Shown one piece after another: positions 8,309 to 17,207 of a stretch of 64,000 nucleotides of DNA (the first letter of the stretch is position 1; each line of letters opens with the position of its first letter). The notes beneath the pieces are model-generated. The model searched no databases. It was not told the origin of the DNA and saw nothing but the letters and a program-made list of their open reading frames with translations. Made by a program: the position numbers and the translations under genes. Source of the DNA: Urbifossiella limnaea (GTDB lineage: Bacteria; Planctomycetota; Planctomycetia; Gemmatales; Gemmataceae); contig NZ_CP036273.1 in assembly GCF_007747215.1 (NCBI RefSeq), forward strand, positions 3,084,322 to 3,148,321, read 5' to 3'.

Positions 8309-9874
8309 ATGAGCAGCGCACCGTTTGACCTGGCCGCGGACGAAGCCGCGATCCGCCTCGGCGGCGGGTCGAAGGCCATCGCCCGCCAGCACGAGAAGGG
8401 CCGCCTCACCGCCCGCGAGCGGATCGCCAAGCTGCTCGACGAACCGTTTTTCGAGCTCGGCCTGTGGGCCGGCTGGGGCATGTACGCCGAGTGGGGCGGC
8501 GCCCCGTCCGGTGGCGTCGTCACCGGCATTGGCACGGTGTCCGGCCGGCGTGTGCTGGTGATCGCCAACGACGCAACGGTAAAGGCCGGGGCGTTCTTCC
8601 CGATCACGGCCAAGAAGGTGCTCCGCGCCCAGCGAGTGGCGTTGGAGAACCGACTGCCCCTGGTGTACCTCGTCGATTCCGCGGGCGTGTTCCTACCGCT
8701 CCAGGACGAGGTTTTCCCGGACGAAGACGACTTCGGCCGCATCTTCCGCAACAACGCCGTCATATCCGCGGCCGGGGTGCCGCAGTTGGCCGCGATTATG
8801 GGGAACTGCGTCGCCGGCGGCGGCTACCTGCCCGTACTCTGCGACACGCTCTTGATGACGGAGGGGAGCGGCCTGTACCTCGCGGGCCCGGCGCTGGTGA
8901 AGGCGGCGATCGGCCAGGTGGTCGATCACGAGTCGCTCGGCGGGGCCGCGATGCACGCCGCCGTCAGCGGCACGATCGACTTCCGCGAGAAGGACGACGA
9001 GGCGTGCATCGAGCGGCTCAAACGGCTGATCGGGCTGCTACCAGGTGAGCAACACCCACCGAGCGCGGCCGTCGGGCCTGCTTCCGCGGACTTCACCCCT
9101 TTCACCTCCGGCGGCGAGTACGACGTGCGAGCCTTGCTCGCCCTGCTGCTCGACGCCGACGCTCGGTTCGACGAGTACAAGGCCGACTACGGTCAGAGCC
9201 TCGTGTGCGGCTTCGGCCGGATCGGCGGCCGGCCGGTCGGGGTTGTCGCCAACCAGAAGAAGCGGGTGAAGCCGGCCGACGGGGCGTGGCAGTTCGGCGG
9301 CGTCATCTACGTCGATTCGGCCGACAAGGCGGCGCGGTTCGTCATGGACTGCAACCAACTTCGAGTGCCGCTGTTGTTCGTGCAGAACGTCAATGGCTTC
9401 ATGGTGGGCCGCGAGAGCGAGCAGGCCGGCATCATCCGCGCGGGTGCGAAACTGGTCAACGTCATCTCCAACAGCGTCGTCCCGAAAGTGACGCTGATCA
9501 CGGGCGGCTCGTTCGGAGCCGGCAACTACGCCCTGTGCGGCAAGGCGTTCGACCCGCGGCTCATGCTGGCGTGGCCGACCGCGCGCTACGCCGTGATGGG
9601 CGGCGATCAGGCCGCGTCCACGCTCCTCGACGTGCAGGTGCAGGCGCTCAAGCGCGCGGGAAAGGAGCCGGACGCGGCCGAGCTGGCGGCCTTGCGCGAC
9701 AAGGTGAAAGCGAGCTACGAGGCCCAAACGGACATCCGGTACGCCGCGGCCCGGTTGTGGGTGGACGCGGTGATCTGCCCCGAGGACACGCGGGCGGCGC
9801 TGCTGACGGCGCTGGAAATCGCCACCCGTCACGACGACGGGCGGGCGTTCAAGACGGGTGTCTTGCAGGTGTGA
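8309..9874 (+). CDS. Acyl-CoA carboxylase carboxyltransferase (methylcrotonyl/propionyl-CoA type)
   Basis: Beta subunit of a biotin-dependent carboxylase that moves carboxyl from carboxybiotin to an acyl-CoA, 521 residues. Two crotonase-like halves are seen: the N half with 'GRLTARERIAKLLD' and 'GNCVAGGGYLPVLCD', the C half with 'LLFVQNVNGFMVGRESEQAG', 'ITGGSFGAGNYALCGKAF' and 'WPTARYAVMGGDQAAS'. These are closest to the 3-methylcrotonyl-CoA carboxylase beta pattern, but substrate choice among branched acyl-CoA and propionyl-CoA cannot be decided by eye. The matching biotin carboxylase subunit is not in the window. The end lies one base from the end of the convergent hydrolase gene. Confidence 0.88.
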   Translation: MSSAPFDLAADEAAIRLGGGSKAIARQHEKGRLTARERIAKLLDEPFFELGLWAGWGMYAEWGGAPSGGVVTGIGTVSGRRVLVIANDATVKAGAFFPITAKKVLRAQRVALENRLPLVYLVDSAGVFLPLQDEVFPDEDDFGRIFRNNAVISAAGVPQLAAIMGNCVAGGGYLPVLCDTLLMTEGSGLYLAGPALVKAAIGQVVDHESLGGAAMHAAVSGTIDFREKDDEACIERLKRLIGLLPGEQHPPSAAVGPASADFTPFTSGGEYDVRALLALLLDADARFDEYKADYGQSLVCGFGRIGGRPVGVVANQKKRVKPADGAWQFGGVIYVDSADKAARFVMDCNQLRVPLLFVQNVNGFMVGRESEQAGIIRAGAKLVNVISNSVVPKVTLITGGSFGAGNYALCGKAFDPRLMLAWPTARYAVMGGDQAASTLLDVQVQALKRAGKEPDAAELAALRDKVKASYEAQTDIRYAAARLWVDAVICPEDTRAALLTALEIATRHDDGRAFKTGVLQV

Positions 9875-9875
9875 T

Positions 9876-11012
9876 TCACTTCTCGTCGAACAGCTTCCCC
9901 AACTCCAGCCGCACGGGGCGTAGCTTCGTCGCTGGCCCCTCGCCGTGGGCGAAGTGGAGCACCCGCGCCCGCGGCTCGAACACCATACTTTGCAGCGTCG
10001 CCTTCCCCTGGTTCACCTCGTCGAGCCGGGCGAACACGTCGGTCACCCCGAGCTTCGCCTCCGCGGTGTAGAGCGGGGCCAGCTTGTCGAACCGCCAGCA
10101 CTTATTGCCGACGCTCAGGTCGTCGGTGCGGAAGTGGTTCGTGCAGCAGCACACGCCGTTCTCGGCCGGTCGCACGGCCAGCGTCTTCGGGGTGATTTCG
10201 AACACCGCGCCGCCGCTCACGTCGCAGAGTGTCAGGCAGCAGCTGGTCGTGCGCTCCATAGCGCGTAGCACCGTCTCGGCCTCGGCGACGGTCTTGCACT
10301 CCTCCAGGACCCGTCGGAAGGCCAGCAACATCGGCGTCCCCTTCCAGTTGAACGCGGCCTGGTCCTTCGACCGGCGCAGGTGAATCTCGTTCACCGTCAG
10401 GCACAGCCCGGCGTCGTTCATGCCGCTGACGACGCCGCTGATGGGGCTGACGGTCACGGCCGCGAACGCCCGCTTGCCGGTGCCGCGGTACACGGCCACG
10501 AGCGTGTGCTCGGTGATGCCGCGGGTCGGCGTCCAGTCGAAGTTGCGGCCGAACAGCGGCGTGCCCGTCTTGCTCCGCTCGGGCTCGACGACGATCGTGG
10601 AGCAGCCCATGCCGCTGGACAGGTCCGCAACCGTGTTGGCGAAGACGTGCCGGCCAAGGTCACTGTTCCCGGCCTTCGCACAGGCCTCCATCTCGGTGCG
10701 GTGGTGCGTCGGGAAGCCGGGTAACAGTCGCGTGCCCATCGCCAGCACGAGCGGGTAGCGGCCCTTCTGCCCGGTGTCTTCCAGGAAGCGGTGGATGAGG
10801 CCGTCCAGGTCGGGCGCCGGCTTCACCGCGAGCGCGCCGAACTGCTCACCCATCTCGGCGGGGCTCCCGCGGACGGTCAGCACGGGGACCCCCTCGACGT
10901 AGCGCAGCTCGCCGGCGCCGTGTTTCCCGGAAGGGAAGCGCTTCACGTCCTGCGCGCGGGCGACCGGGGCGAGCAGAAGGATTGCGACGAGCGCGAGCAG
11001 GCGGCGAGTCAT
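9876..11012 (-). CDS. Exported C45-type N-terminal nucleophile hydrolase
   Basis: A 378-residue secreted protein of the acyl-CoA:6-aminopenicillanate acyltransferase / acid-ceramidase-like family (Ntn hydrolases, peptidase C45). A signal peptide (MTRRLLALVAILLLAPVARA) precedes the chain. The likely autoprocessing nucleophile is C137 in 'SSGMGCSTIVVEP', followed by 'LFGRNFDWTP', the family's conserved R-N-x-D segment, and later 'VCCCTNHFR'. The family cleaves amide bonds of acyl-amino acids, bile salts or similar; the substrate here is unknown. The start at 11012 keeps the signal peptide; an upstream in-frame start at 11045 would not. Confidence 0.78.
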   Translation of the reverse strand: MTRRLLALVAILLLAPVARAQDVKRFPSGKHGAGELRYVEGVPVLTVRGSPAEMGEQFGALAVKPAPDLDGLIHRFLEDTGQKGRYPLVLAMGTRLLPGFPTHHRTEMEACAKAGNSDLGRHVFANTVADLSSGMGCSTIVVEPERSKTGTPLFGRNFDWTPTRGITEHTLVAVYRGTGKRAFAAVTVSPISGVVSGMNDAGLCLTVNEIHLRRSKDQAAFNWKGTPMLLAFRRVLEECKTVAEAETVLRAMERTTSCCLTLCDVSGGAVFEITPKTLAVRPAENGVCCCTNHFRTDDLSVGNKCWRFDKLAPLYTAEAKLGVTDVFARLDEVNQGKATLQSMVFEPRARVLHFAHGEGPATKLRPVRLELGKLFDEK

Positions 11013-11051
11013 GTCGGCTCCGGAAACACGGCCGGTCGGCTTCACACGGTA

Positions 11052-12857
11052 TCATTCATCGGCCAGCAGGGTCGTCCGGCCCAGGGCCACGTCGAACTCG
11101 CTGAGCAGCGGCACCAACATCGCCGCGATGGCGAACCCGAACGCCCCGCCGAGCACCACAAACGGCCCGAGCGGGTCGGCCGACTCCTCCGTGCCGGGCT
11201 TCGCGATGAGGATGTTTACGACGCAGAAGAACATCGCCAACGGACACGCCGTCGCCGCGAGGCTGAGCGCCCAGGAGGGGCGGTCGGCGTTGAGCACGTA
11301 CATGAGGCCGCCGATCCCGAGCACCAGGAACGACACGAAGCTCACCCACTGGCTGCCGAAGCTGCCGCCGTTGATGACGATGAGGTAGATGCTGATGAGC
11401 GTGCCGACCGACAGGAAGAACACGGTGCCGAGCGTCTGCACGATTGCCAGCCGGCTGGCGGTCACACGCAGGGCGACGTGGAGGCCGAGCATCATGGCGA
11501 AGGCCAGTAGTACGGCCAGTGCCACCAGCACAGCCAGCAAGGGGCCGAAGTTGATGGCGAACGCCGTGCCCGCGCCCACGTCCGCGGGCGTGCGTGTGAG
11601 CGCCCCCATGGCGGCGTAATAGACCGACAGCAGGAACGGTGGGAGGAGATATTCCTTCGTGTTGTACGCGACGCCGAGCAGCTTCCCGAACACGAACTCG
11701 TTCGGCGAGATGTCGGTGACGAGGAGCACGTCCAGCGCCCCGCCGTCCCGCTCGGACGTGACCGCCGTTACCGCCTGGGCGGACACGAGGAGTAGGCTCA
11801 GCACCGCTACGGGGACGAGGCCGTACGCGGCGGCGAACGACGGCCGGCCGCCGGGACGCTGTAACTCGCTGACGGCGAAGTACAGGATTGCGGCCAGGGC
11901 AACGCCGAAGGCCAGCTTCACGAGCAGCGGCCGGCGGCCGTAGGCCAGCGTGCGGATCTCGCGCCACAGCACCGGGTTGGGCCACACCTCGCGCGCCGCC
12001 CCGGGTGCGGCGTGGGCCTTCGCCCGCTTCTCGATCTCCTCCGTCTCGTTCGCCGCGGCCGCGACGCCTGGCCCCTCGCGCTGCATGATCGGCTCGCCGC
12101 TCGGGTTCCACGCCCGCAGCCGGGCGATGCCCACGCCGTTGAGTAGAACCGCCCAGCCGAGCATCACGAGCACGAACCCGTAGGCCGGGGCGAGGCCGGC
12201 CGTCGGAGCCGCTTCCAGGACGGACTGCATCGCCGCGAACGGGTCGAGCCACGCCTGCGCCGCGGGGGTCACGATCACGCCGACGGCCTGGGCCGCACTC
12301 ACGTACAGAACCAGGAACAGCACCGCGAGCGCCAGCGCCTGGAAGGTACGTTCCCGCCAGAGCGCGACGAGCCCGCCGAGCGACCCGGCCGCGACCGCCG
12401 ACGCCGCCAGCACCAGCACCGCCTGCACAACCTGCTCGGGATCGATGCCGCCGAGTAACAGGAACAGCGCGAGTACCGGCGCCGTCACGAGCAACTGCAC
12501 GCTGATCGGCAGCAGCGCCCCGAGCAGCTTGCCGAGCACGATCTCGTAGTCGCGCATGTCGGTGATGAGCAGGAGCACGAACGTGCGGCGGTCCTTCTCC
12601 TGCGACACGGCGCTGGCCGCGGACAGCGCGGCGAAGAAGATCGTCAGCAGCAGCTGCACGAAGACGACGATCTGGAACAGGAGCAGCCCGAACGCGGCCG
12701 TCTCGCCGAGGGTGGCGTCGCGGGCGAAACCGACCGTGGCCTGCCAGGTGGTGACGCCGAGGATGGCGAGGAGGCCGACCACGGCGGCGCGGCCAGCGTA
12801 GTGGCCGGACCGGCGCGGGACGGTCACCAACTCGCGGTTGAAGATCGGGCCGAGCAA
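11052..12857 (-). CDS. ABC-2 type transporter permease, two fused copies
   Basis: A 601-residue inner-membrane protein with many hydrophobic segments in two blocks of about six, separated by a charged cytoplasmic stretch (about 265-300, 'EETEEIEKRAKAHAAPGA'). Each half carries the ABC-2 pattern near a helix end: 'VSQEKDRRTFVLLLITDM' in the first, 'VTSERDGGALDVLLVTDIS' in the second, followed by 'GKLLG'. This looks like an internal duplication or fusion of two permeases. No ATPase gene is adjacent, so the partner must lie elsewhere. Substrate unknown. It is transcribed towards the C45 hydrolase gene with 39 bases between, possibly as one unit. Confidence 0.8.
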   Translation of the reverse strand: MLGPIFNRELVTVPRRSGHYAGRAAVVGLLAILGVTTWQATVGFARDATLGETAAFGLLLFQIVVFVQLLLTIFFAALSAASAVSQEKDRRTFVLLLITDMRDYEIVLGKLLGALLPISVQLLVTAPVLALFLLLGGIDPEQVVQAVLVLAASAVAAGSLGGLVALWRERTFQALALAVLFLVLYVSAAQAVGVIVTPAAQAWLDPFAAMQSVLEAAPTAGLAPAYGFVLVMLGWAVLLNGVGIARLRAWNPSGEPIMQREGPGVAAAANETEEIEKRAKAHAAPGAAREVWPNPVLWREIRTLAYGRRPLLVKLAFGVALAAILYFAVSELQRPGGRPSFAAAYGLVPVAVLSLLLVSAQAVTAVTSERDGGALDVLLVTDISPNEFVFGKLLGVAYNTKEYLLPPFLLSVYYAAMGALTRTPADVGAGTAFAINFGPLLAVLVALAVLLAFAMMLGLHVALRVTASRLAIVQTLGTVFFLSVGTLISIYLIVINGGSFGSQWVSFVSFLVLGIGGLMYVLNADRPSWALSLAATACPLAMFFCVVNILIAKPGTEESADPLGPFVVLGGAFGFAIAAMLVPLLSEFDVALGRTTLLADE

Positions 12858-12920
12858 GGGCGGTCCTTTCGCGGCGGGTTCAGGTTCAGCGTATTCCCCG
12901 CCGCGCCGGCGGCGACCCGG

Positions 12921-12926
12921 TAGAAT
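12921..12926 (+). promoter_or_regulatory. Candidate -10 box TAGAAT (leaderless type)
   Basis: TAGAAT ends 8 bases before the ATG at 12935 with no Shine-Dalgarno sequence, the same layout as before dnaX and the carboxyltransferase gene. No clear -35. Confidence 0.4.
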
Positions 12927-12934
12927 CGGACGGC

Positions 12935-14152
12935 ATGAGTGTGATCGTGTTCGCCGCCCGCGGCCTGCCGGCTTGGTGGCTCGGCCCCTACGGCAACGAG
13001 TGGGTCGTCACCCCCACCCTCGACCGCCTCGCGGCCGAGGGCGTCACCTTCGACCGCCACCTGTCCGACTGCCCCGACCCGGACGCCGCCGGCCGGGCCT
13101 GGCTGAGCGGGCGGCAACAGGTGCCGCCGATGGACGGGAACACAGGGCTGACGCCCGAGGCTCGCCCTGTACTACTGGAAACACTCGCCGAGGCCGGCGT
13201 CCGCACGGTGCTGGTGCGCGCGAACTACCCCGACACCGACGGCCCACCCTCCTACTACGCCGGCTGGGCCGAAGTGTTCGACGCCCGGCCCGACGCCGAC
13301 GACGCCTCCCCGCTCGACGCCCTTCTCCGCGAGCTGCCCGGCGTGCTGGACCGCCTACCCGCCGACGGCCGCTGGCTGCTGTGGGTGGATACGGACCGCT
13401 GCGTACCGCCGTGGGACGTGCCGCAGGACGTTTTCGATGCGTACCTCGACGACGGGGCCGAGACCGAGGCGCCCGACGACGCCGAGCCGGTGTCGCCGTT
13501 CGCCGACCCGCCGACCGGGCTGTTCGACCGCTCCGACCCGTCGGCGCTCGACTTCCTGCACCGCACCTTCGCCGCGGTCGTCACGAAGCTCGACGACGAA
13601 CTCGGCAGGGCGTTCGAGGCCTTTCGCTCGCGCGGACTCGACCGCACGGCCGCGTGGCTGATCACGTCGGACCGAGGCTACCCCCTCGGCGAGCACGGCC
13701 AGGTCGGACCGCACCGGCCGTGGCTCCATCAGACCGTGGTGCAGGTGCCGCTTCTGCTTCGACTGCCCGGGGCGCAGGAGGCGGGTCGGCGGGTCGGGGT
13801 GCTGACGCAGCCGGCGGACCTGACGGCGACGCTGCTGTCGCTGTTCGGCGCCCGCGTCGAACCTGGGGACGGATTCGACCTGCTCCCGCTGGCCTCCGGC
13901 GGGGAGGGGCGGGTGCGGCCGGAGGCAGTTTCGGGCTGGGTCGTGAACGGCGTCGGCGAGTGGGCGCTCCACACCGCAGACCGCACGCTGCTTCTGCCGG
14001 GGCCGCAACCGCACGGCGAGGAGCGGCCGGTGCAGCTGTACGTGAAGCCCGAGGACCGCTGGGAGGCGAACGACGTGCGAGCAGCGTTTCTGGATCAGGC
14101 GGACGAGATGGAAGCGCGGCTGCACTCGGCGACCCGCTCGCCACCGGTGTAG
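12935..14152 (+). CDS. Sulfatase-fold protein lacking catalytic residues
   Basis: A 405-residue alkaline-phosphatase/sulfatase superfamily protein that appears catalytically dead. The fold is recognisable from 'LPAWWLGPYGNEWVVTPTLD' (normally 'D-D-x-R...GxxGN..v.TPnlD'), 'WLSGR' and 'ITSDRGYPLGEHGQVG'. The metal-binding Asp pair near the N-terminus is replaced by 'AARG' (7-10). The Cys that would become formylglycine is not in place: 'DAAGRAWLSGR' replaces C-x-P-S-R-x-x-x-x-T-G. The His of T-S-D-H-G is Arg. No signal peptide is seen. Its 3' end overlaps the end of fdhD by 58 bases, tail to tail. A binding or regulatory role is inferred. Confidence 0.75.
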   Translation: MSVIVFAARGLPAWWLGPYGNEWVVTPTLDRLAAEGVTFDRHLSDCPDPDAAGRAWLSGRQQVPPMDGNTGLTPEARPVLLETLAEAGVRTVLVRANYPDTDGPPSYYAGWAEVFDARPDADDASPLDALLRELPGVLDRLPADGRWLLWVDTDRCVPPWDVPQDVFDAYLDDGAETEAPDDAEPVSPFADPPTGLFDRSDPSALDFLHRTFAAVVTKLDDELGRAFEAFRSRGLDRTAAWLITSDRGYPLGEHGQVGPHRPWLHQTVVQVPLLLRLPGAQEAGRRVGVLTQPADLTATLLSLFGARVEPGDGFDLLPLASGGEGRVRPEAVSGWVVNGVGEWALHTADRTLLLPGPQPHGEERPVQLYVKPEDRWEANDVRAAFLDQADEMEARLHSATRSPPV

Positions 14153-14934
14153 ACGTTGAACCGCCCGCCCCGCAGGAACCCGACCAGCGTCATCCCGAAC
14201 CGCCGGGCGGCATCCGCGGCCAGGCTCGACGGCGCCCCGACCGCGGCGAGGAAGCCGATCCCGGCACGTCCCGCCTTTTGCACCAACTCGAAGCTCGCCC
14301 GGCCGGACACGAGCAGCACGCCCGGTCCCGCCGGCAACTGGCCGCTCAAGAGCAACGCCCCCACCACCTTGTCCACGGCGTTGTGCCGGCCCACGTCCTC
14401 GCGGACGAGCCGCACCCGAGCGTCAGCGTGGAACAGCGCGGCGGCGTGCAGCCCGCCGGTGACCGCGAACACGCCCTGTGCTTCGGCGAGCAGTCGCGGG
14501 AGCTCGACGAGCACGTCGGGACCCATCACGAAACCGCCAGCCAAGTCCGGGATTCGGCGATGGATGCGGTCGATGGTGCGTGTGCCGCACAGGCCGCAAG
14601 AGCTCGAGAGGTACAGCTCGCGCCGCGCCGCGTTGCACTGCGCGGGCCAGCGAACGGCGGCTTGGCCGGCGAGCGTGACGTTCACCACGTTGCCGTAGTC
14701 GGACAGGGTGCAGGGCTCGGCGCGCTCCAACTCGTCGGGGTGATCGATGAGTCCTTCCGTGAGGCAGAACCCGGCGGCGAGCTCGGCGTCGTGGCCGGGC
14801 GTCCGCATGGTCACGACGAAGGGTTCGCCGTCCACTCGAATTTCCAACGGCTCCTCGGTCGCCAGCCGATCGGCGTCGGCGATGCCGCCGGGGAAGCGGG
14901 TGACACGCACGTCGGTCGTCTCGCCCACACTCAT
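14095..14934 (-). CDS. fdhD: Formate dehydrogenase accessory sulfurtransferase FdhD
   Basis: Transfers sulfur (from IscS) to the molybdenum cofactor of formate dehydrogenase-like enzymes; 279 residues. Evidence: 'EEPLEIRVDGEPF' and 'MRTPGHDAELAAGFCLTEGL' near the N-terminus, the conserved 'SSSCGLCGTRT' loop with C113 and C116 that carries the persulfide, 'GGLHAAALF', and 'VREDVGRHNAVDKVVG'. The ATG (14932-14934) overlaps the TGA of the upstream molybdoenzyme gene in an ATGA junction, so the two are coupled and probably act together. Confidence 0.93.
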   Translation of the reverse strand: MSVGETTDVRVTRFPGGIADADRLATEEPLEIRVDGEPFVVTMRTPGHDAELAAGFCLTEGLIDHPDELERAEPCTLSDYGNVVNVTLAGQAAVRWPAQCNAARRELYLSSSCGLCGTRTIDRIHRRIPDLAGGFVMGPDVLVELPRLLAEAQGVFAVTGGLHAAALFHADARVRLVREDVGRHNAVDKVVGALLLSGQLPAGPGVLLVSGRASFELVQKAGRAGIGFLAAVGAPSSLAADAARRFGMTLVGFLRGGRFNVYTGGERVAECSRASISSA

Positions 14935-17207
14935 GCTCCCGCCACGATCGTGATCGGGATGAATTTCGACAGCGGCGTCCGGCTGCGGTGCGCGAAGCTG
15001 TCCTTCGACACCAGGCCGTTCGTCTCGGGGAAGTAAGCCGCGGCGCAGCCGCGGGGGATGTCGTAGGCTACGGCCCGGAAGCCGCGGGCGGTGCGCGTCA
15101 GGCCGTCCTCGATGGTGTGGCTGTGCAAGTCGATCGCGTCGCCGTCCTTGAGCCCGCGCTCGGCCAGGTCGGCAGGGTGGATAAAGACCACCATGCGGGT
15201 GCCGTGGACGCCGCGGTAGCGGTCGTGCAGGTCGTACACCGTCGTGTTGAACTGGTCGTGGGAGCGGATCGTCATCAGCCGCAGTTGCCCGGCCGGGAGT
15301 GCCATCGGGTGGACGGGGTGCGGCATGAACCGCGCCTTGCCGGTGGCCGTGTTCCAGCGCCGCTCGCGGGCCGCGTTGCCGAGGTAGAAGCCGCCGGGAG
15401 TTTGCAACTTCTCCTCGTAGCCGTCGAACAGTTGGGGCAACGTCGCGGTGATCTTCTCGCGGACGCGGCGGTAGTCGGCGCGGAACCCGGCCCAGTCGAT
15501 GCCGGCGCCGTCGGGGAAGGTCGCTTCCGCGATGCCGCACACGACCGCGACTTCGGACAGCAGGTGTTCGGACGCCGGCGGGTTGCTTCCGGCCGAGGCG
15601 TGGACCATGCTCATCGAGTCCTCGACGGTCACGCGCTGCGGGCCCGTCGCCTGCACGTCACGCTCGCTGCGGCCGAGGCACGGCAGAATCAGCGCGTCCT
15701 TCCCGGGGCACAGGTGGCTGCGGTTCAGCTTCGTGCTGACGTGGACCGTCAGGGCGCACTTCCGCAGCGCCTCCTCAGTGAACTCGGTGTCCGGCGTCGC
15801 GGCGGCGAAGTTGCCGCCCATGCCGATGAACACGGTCGCCGAACCGTCGGCCATCGCGTTGATCGCGCCAACGGTGTCGTGCCCGTGCCCGCGCGGCGGG
15901 TCGAAGCCGAACGCCCGTTGCAACCCGTCCAGAAACACCGCCGGAGGCTTCTCGTTGATCCCCATCGTGCGGTCGCCCTGCACGTTCGAGTGGCCGCGCA
16001 CCGGGCACACCCCCGCCCCCTCCCGGCCGACGTTACCCCGCATCAACAGCAGGTTCACAACCATCTGAATCGTGGCGACGGCGTGCTTGTGCTGCGTCAG
16101 GCCCATCGCCCAGCACGCGATCACCTTCTTGCCCTGCCGGTACACCTCGGCCGCCTCGCGGAGTTGGTCGCGCGTCAGTCCCGACTCGCGCTCGATGGTG
16201 GGCCAGTCGGCGGCGTTCACCTGCGCGGCGAACGCCTCGAAGCCGTCGGTGTGATGGCGGATGAAGTCGTGGTCGATCACCTTGCCGGGGTCGGCCGCCT
16301 CGGCGTACAGGAGGTGGGCGCAGATGCCCGTGAGGGCAGCCAGGTCGCCGCCGACGAGCACCTGGTAGTAGTGCGTACTCAGCGACGTGCCGCGGTTCAG
16401 GAGCGTCCGCACCGGGTGCTTGGGGTGGACGAAGCTCACGAGTCCCGGCTCCCGGAGCGGGTTGAGGGTCATGATCTTCGCCCCGCGCTCGGCCGCCTTC
16501 TGGAGCTCGGCCAGCATCCGCGGGTGGTTCGTGCCGGGGTTCTGGCCGATCACCAGGATCAGGTCGGCGTGGTCGAAGTCCTCCAGCGTCACCGTCCCTT
16601 TGCCGACGCCGAGTTGCTCGCCGAGGGCCGTGCCGCTCGACTCGTGGCACATGTTCGAGCAGTCCGGCAGGTTGTTCGTGCCGAACCGGCGGGCGAGGAG
16701 TTGGTACAGGAACGCCGCCTCGTTGCTGGTGCGGCCCGACGTGTAGAACAGGGCCCGGTCGGGCGAGTCGAGCCCGCGCAGGGTGCCGCCGACGAGCGCG
16801 AAGGCGTCGGCCCAGGTCACCGGTTCGTAGTGGTCCGTGGCGGGGTTGTACCGCATCGGGTGCGTGAGGCGGCCCTGGTTTTCGAGCCAGTGGTGCGTCT
16901 GGCCGCGGAGCCAGCCGACGGTGTGACGCGCAAAGAACTCGGGCGTCACTCGCTTGGCCGTGGTCTCGAACGTGACCGCCTTCACGCCGTTCTCGCAGTA
17001 CTCGCCGACGCGCGACGGGTCCTTCGGCTCCGGCCAGGCGCAACCGGGGCAGTCGAACCCGTCGGGCTGGTTGACGCGGAGTAGCGATCGCAAGTTGCGC
17101 ACGACGCCGCGGTTCTGCACGACGTGCTTGAGGCTCGACACCAGCGCCCCCAACCCGGCTGCGGGGCTGGGGTAGGGAGGCGGGTTCGGCTGCGACGGGT
17201 CGCTCAT
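14931..17207 (-). CDS. YdeP/FdhF-like molybdopterin oxidoreductase
   Basis: Molybdenum-bis-MGD oxidoreductase of the FdhF/YdeP family, 758 residues, the usual size for YdeP (E. coli YdeP is implicated in acid resistance). It lacks the N-terminal four-cysteine [4Fe-4S] motif of true formate dehydrogenases and keeps only 'FDCPGCAWPEP' (C53, C56). The metal-ligand region reads 'LPDCSNMCHESSGTAL'. MGD-binding pieces are 'GQNPGTNHPRMLAELQKAAE', 'MGLTQHKHAV' and 'FIGMGGNFAAATPDTEFT'. The start is ATG 17207; upstream in-frame codons to 17267 are low-complexity. Electron partner and substrate are unknown. Coupled to fdhD through ATGA, which supports a need for cofactor sulfuration. Confidence 0.85.
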   Translation of the reverse strand: MSDPSQPNPPPYPSPAAGLGALVSSLKHVVQNRGVVRNLRSLLRVNQPDGFDCPGCAWPEPKDPSRVGEYCENGVKAVTFETTAKRVTPEFFARHTVGWLRGQTHHWLENQGRLTHPMRYNPATDHYEPVTWADAFALVGGTLRGLDSPDRALFYTSGRTSNEAAFLYQLLARRFGTNNLPDCSNMCHESSGTALGEQLGVGKGTVTLEDFDHADLILVIGQNPGTNHPRMLAELQKAAERGAKIMTLNPLREPGLVSFVHPKHPVRTLLNRGTSLSTHYYQVLVGGDLAALTGICAHLLYAEAADPGKVIDHDFIRHHTDGFEAFAAQVNAADWPTIERESGLTRDQLREAAEVYRQGKKVIACWAMGLTQHKHAVATIQMVVNLLLMRGNVGREGAGVCPVRGHSNVQGDRTMGINEKPPAVFLDGLQRAFGFDPPRGHGHDTVGAINAMADGSATVFIGMGGNFAAATPDTEFTEEALRKCALTVHVSTKLNRSHLCPGKDALILPCLGRSERDVQATGPQRVTVEDSMSMVHASAGSNPPASEHLLSEVAVVCGIAEATFPDGAGIDWAGFRADYRRVREKITATLPQLFDGYEEKLQTPGGFYLGNAARERRWNTATGKARFMPHPVHPMALPAGQLRLMTIRSHDQFNTTVYDLHDRYRGVHGTRMVVFIHPADLAERGLKDGDAIDLHSHTIEDGLTRTARGFRAVAYDIPRGCAAAYFPETNGLVSKDSFAHRSRTPLSKFIPITIVAGA

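Noticed and set aside
14988-17084. Long plus-strand reading frame opposite the molybdoenzyme gene
   Set aside because: It is an antisense shadow of a GC-rich gene; its protein is low-complexity (Arg, Val, Ala, His) with no domain, while the opposite strand encodes a clear YdeP-like enzyme.
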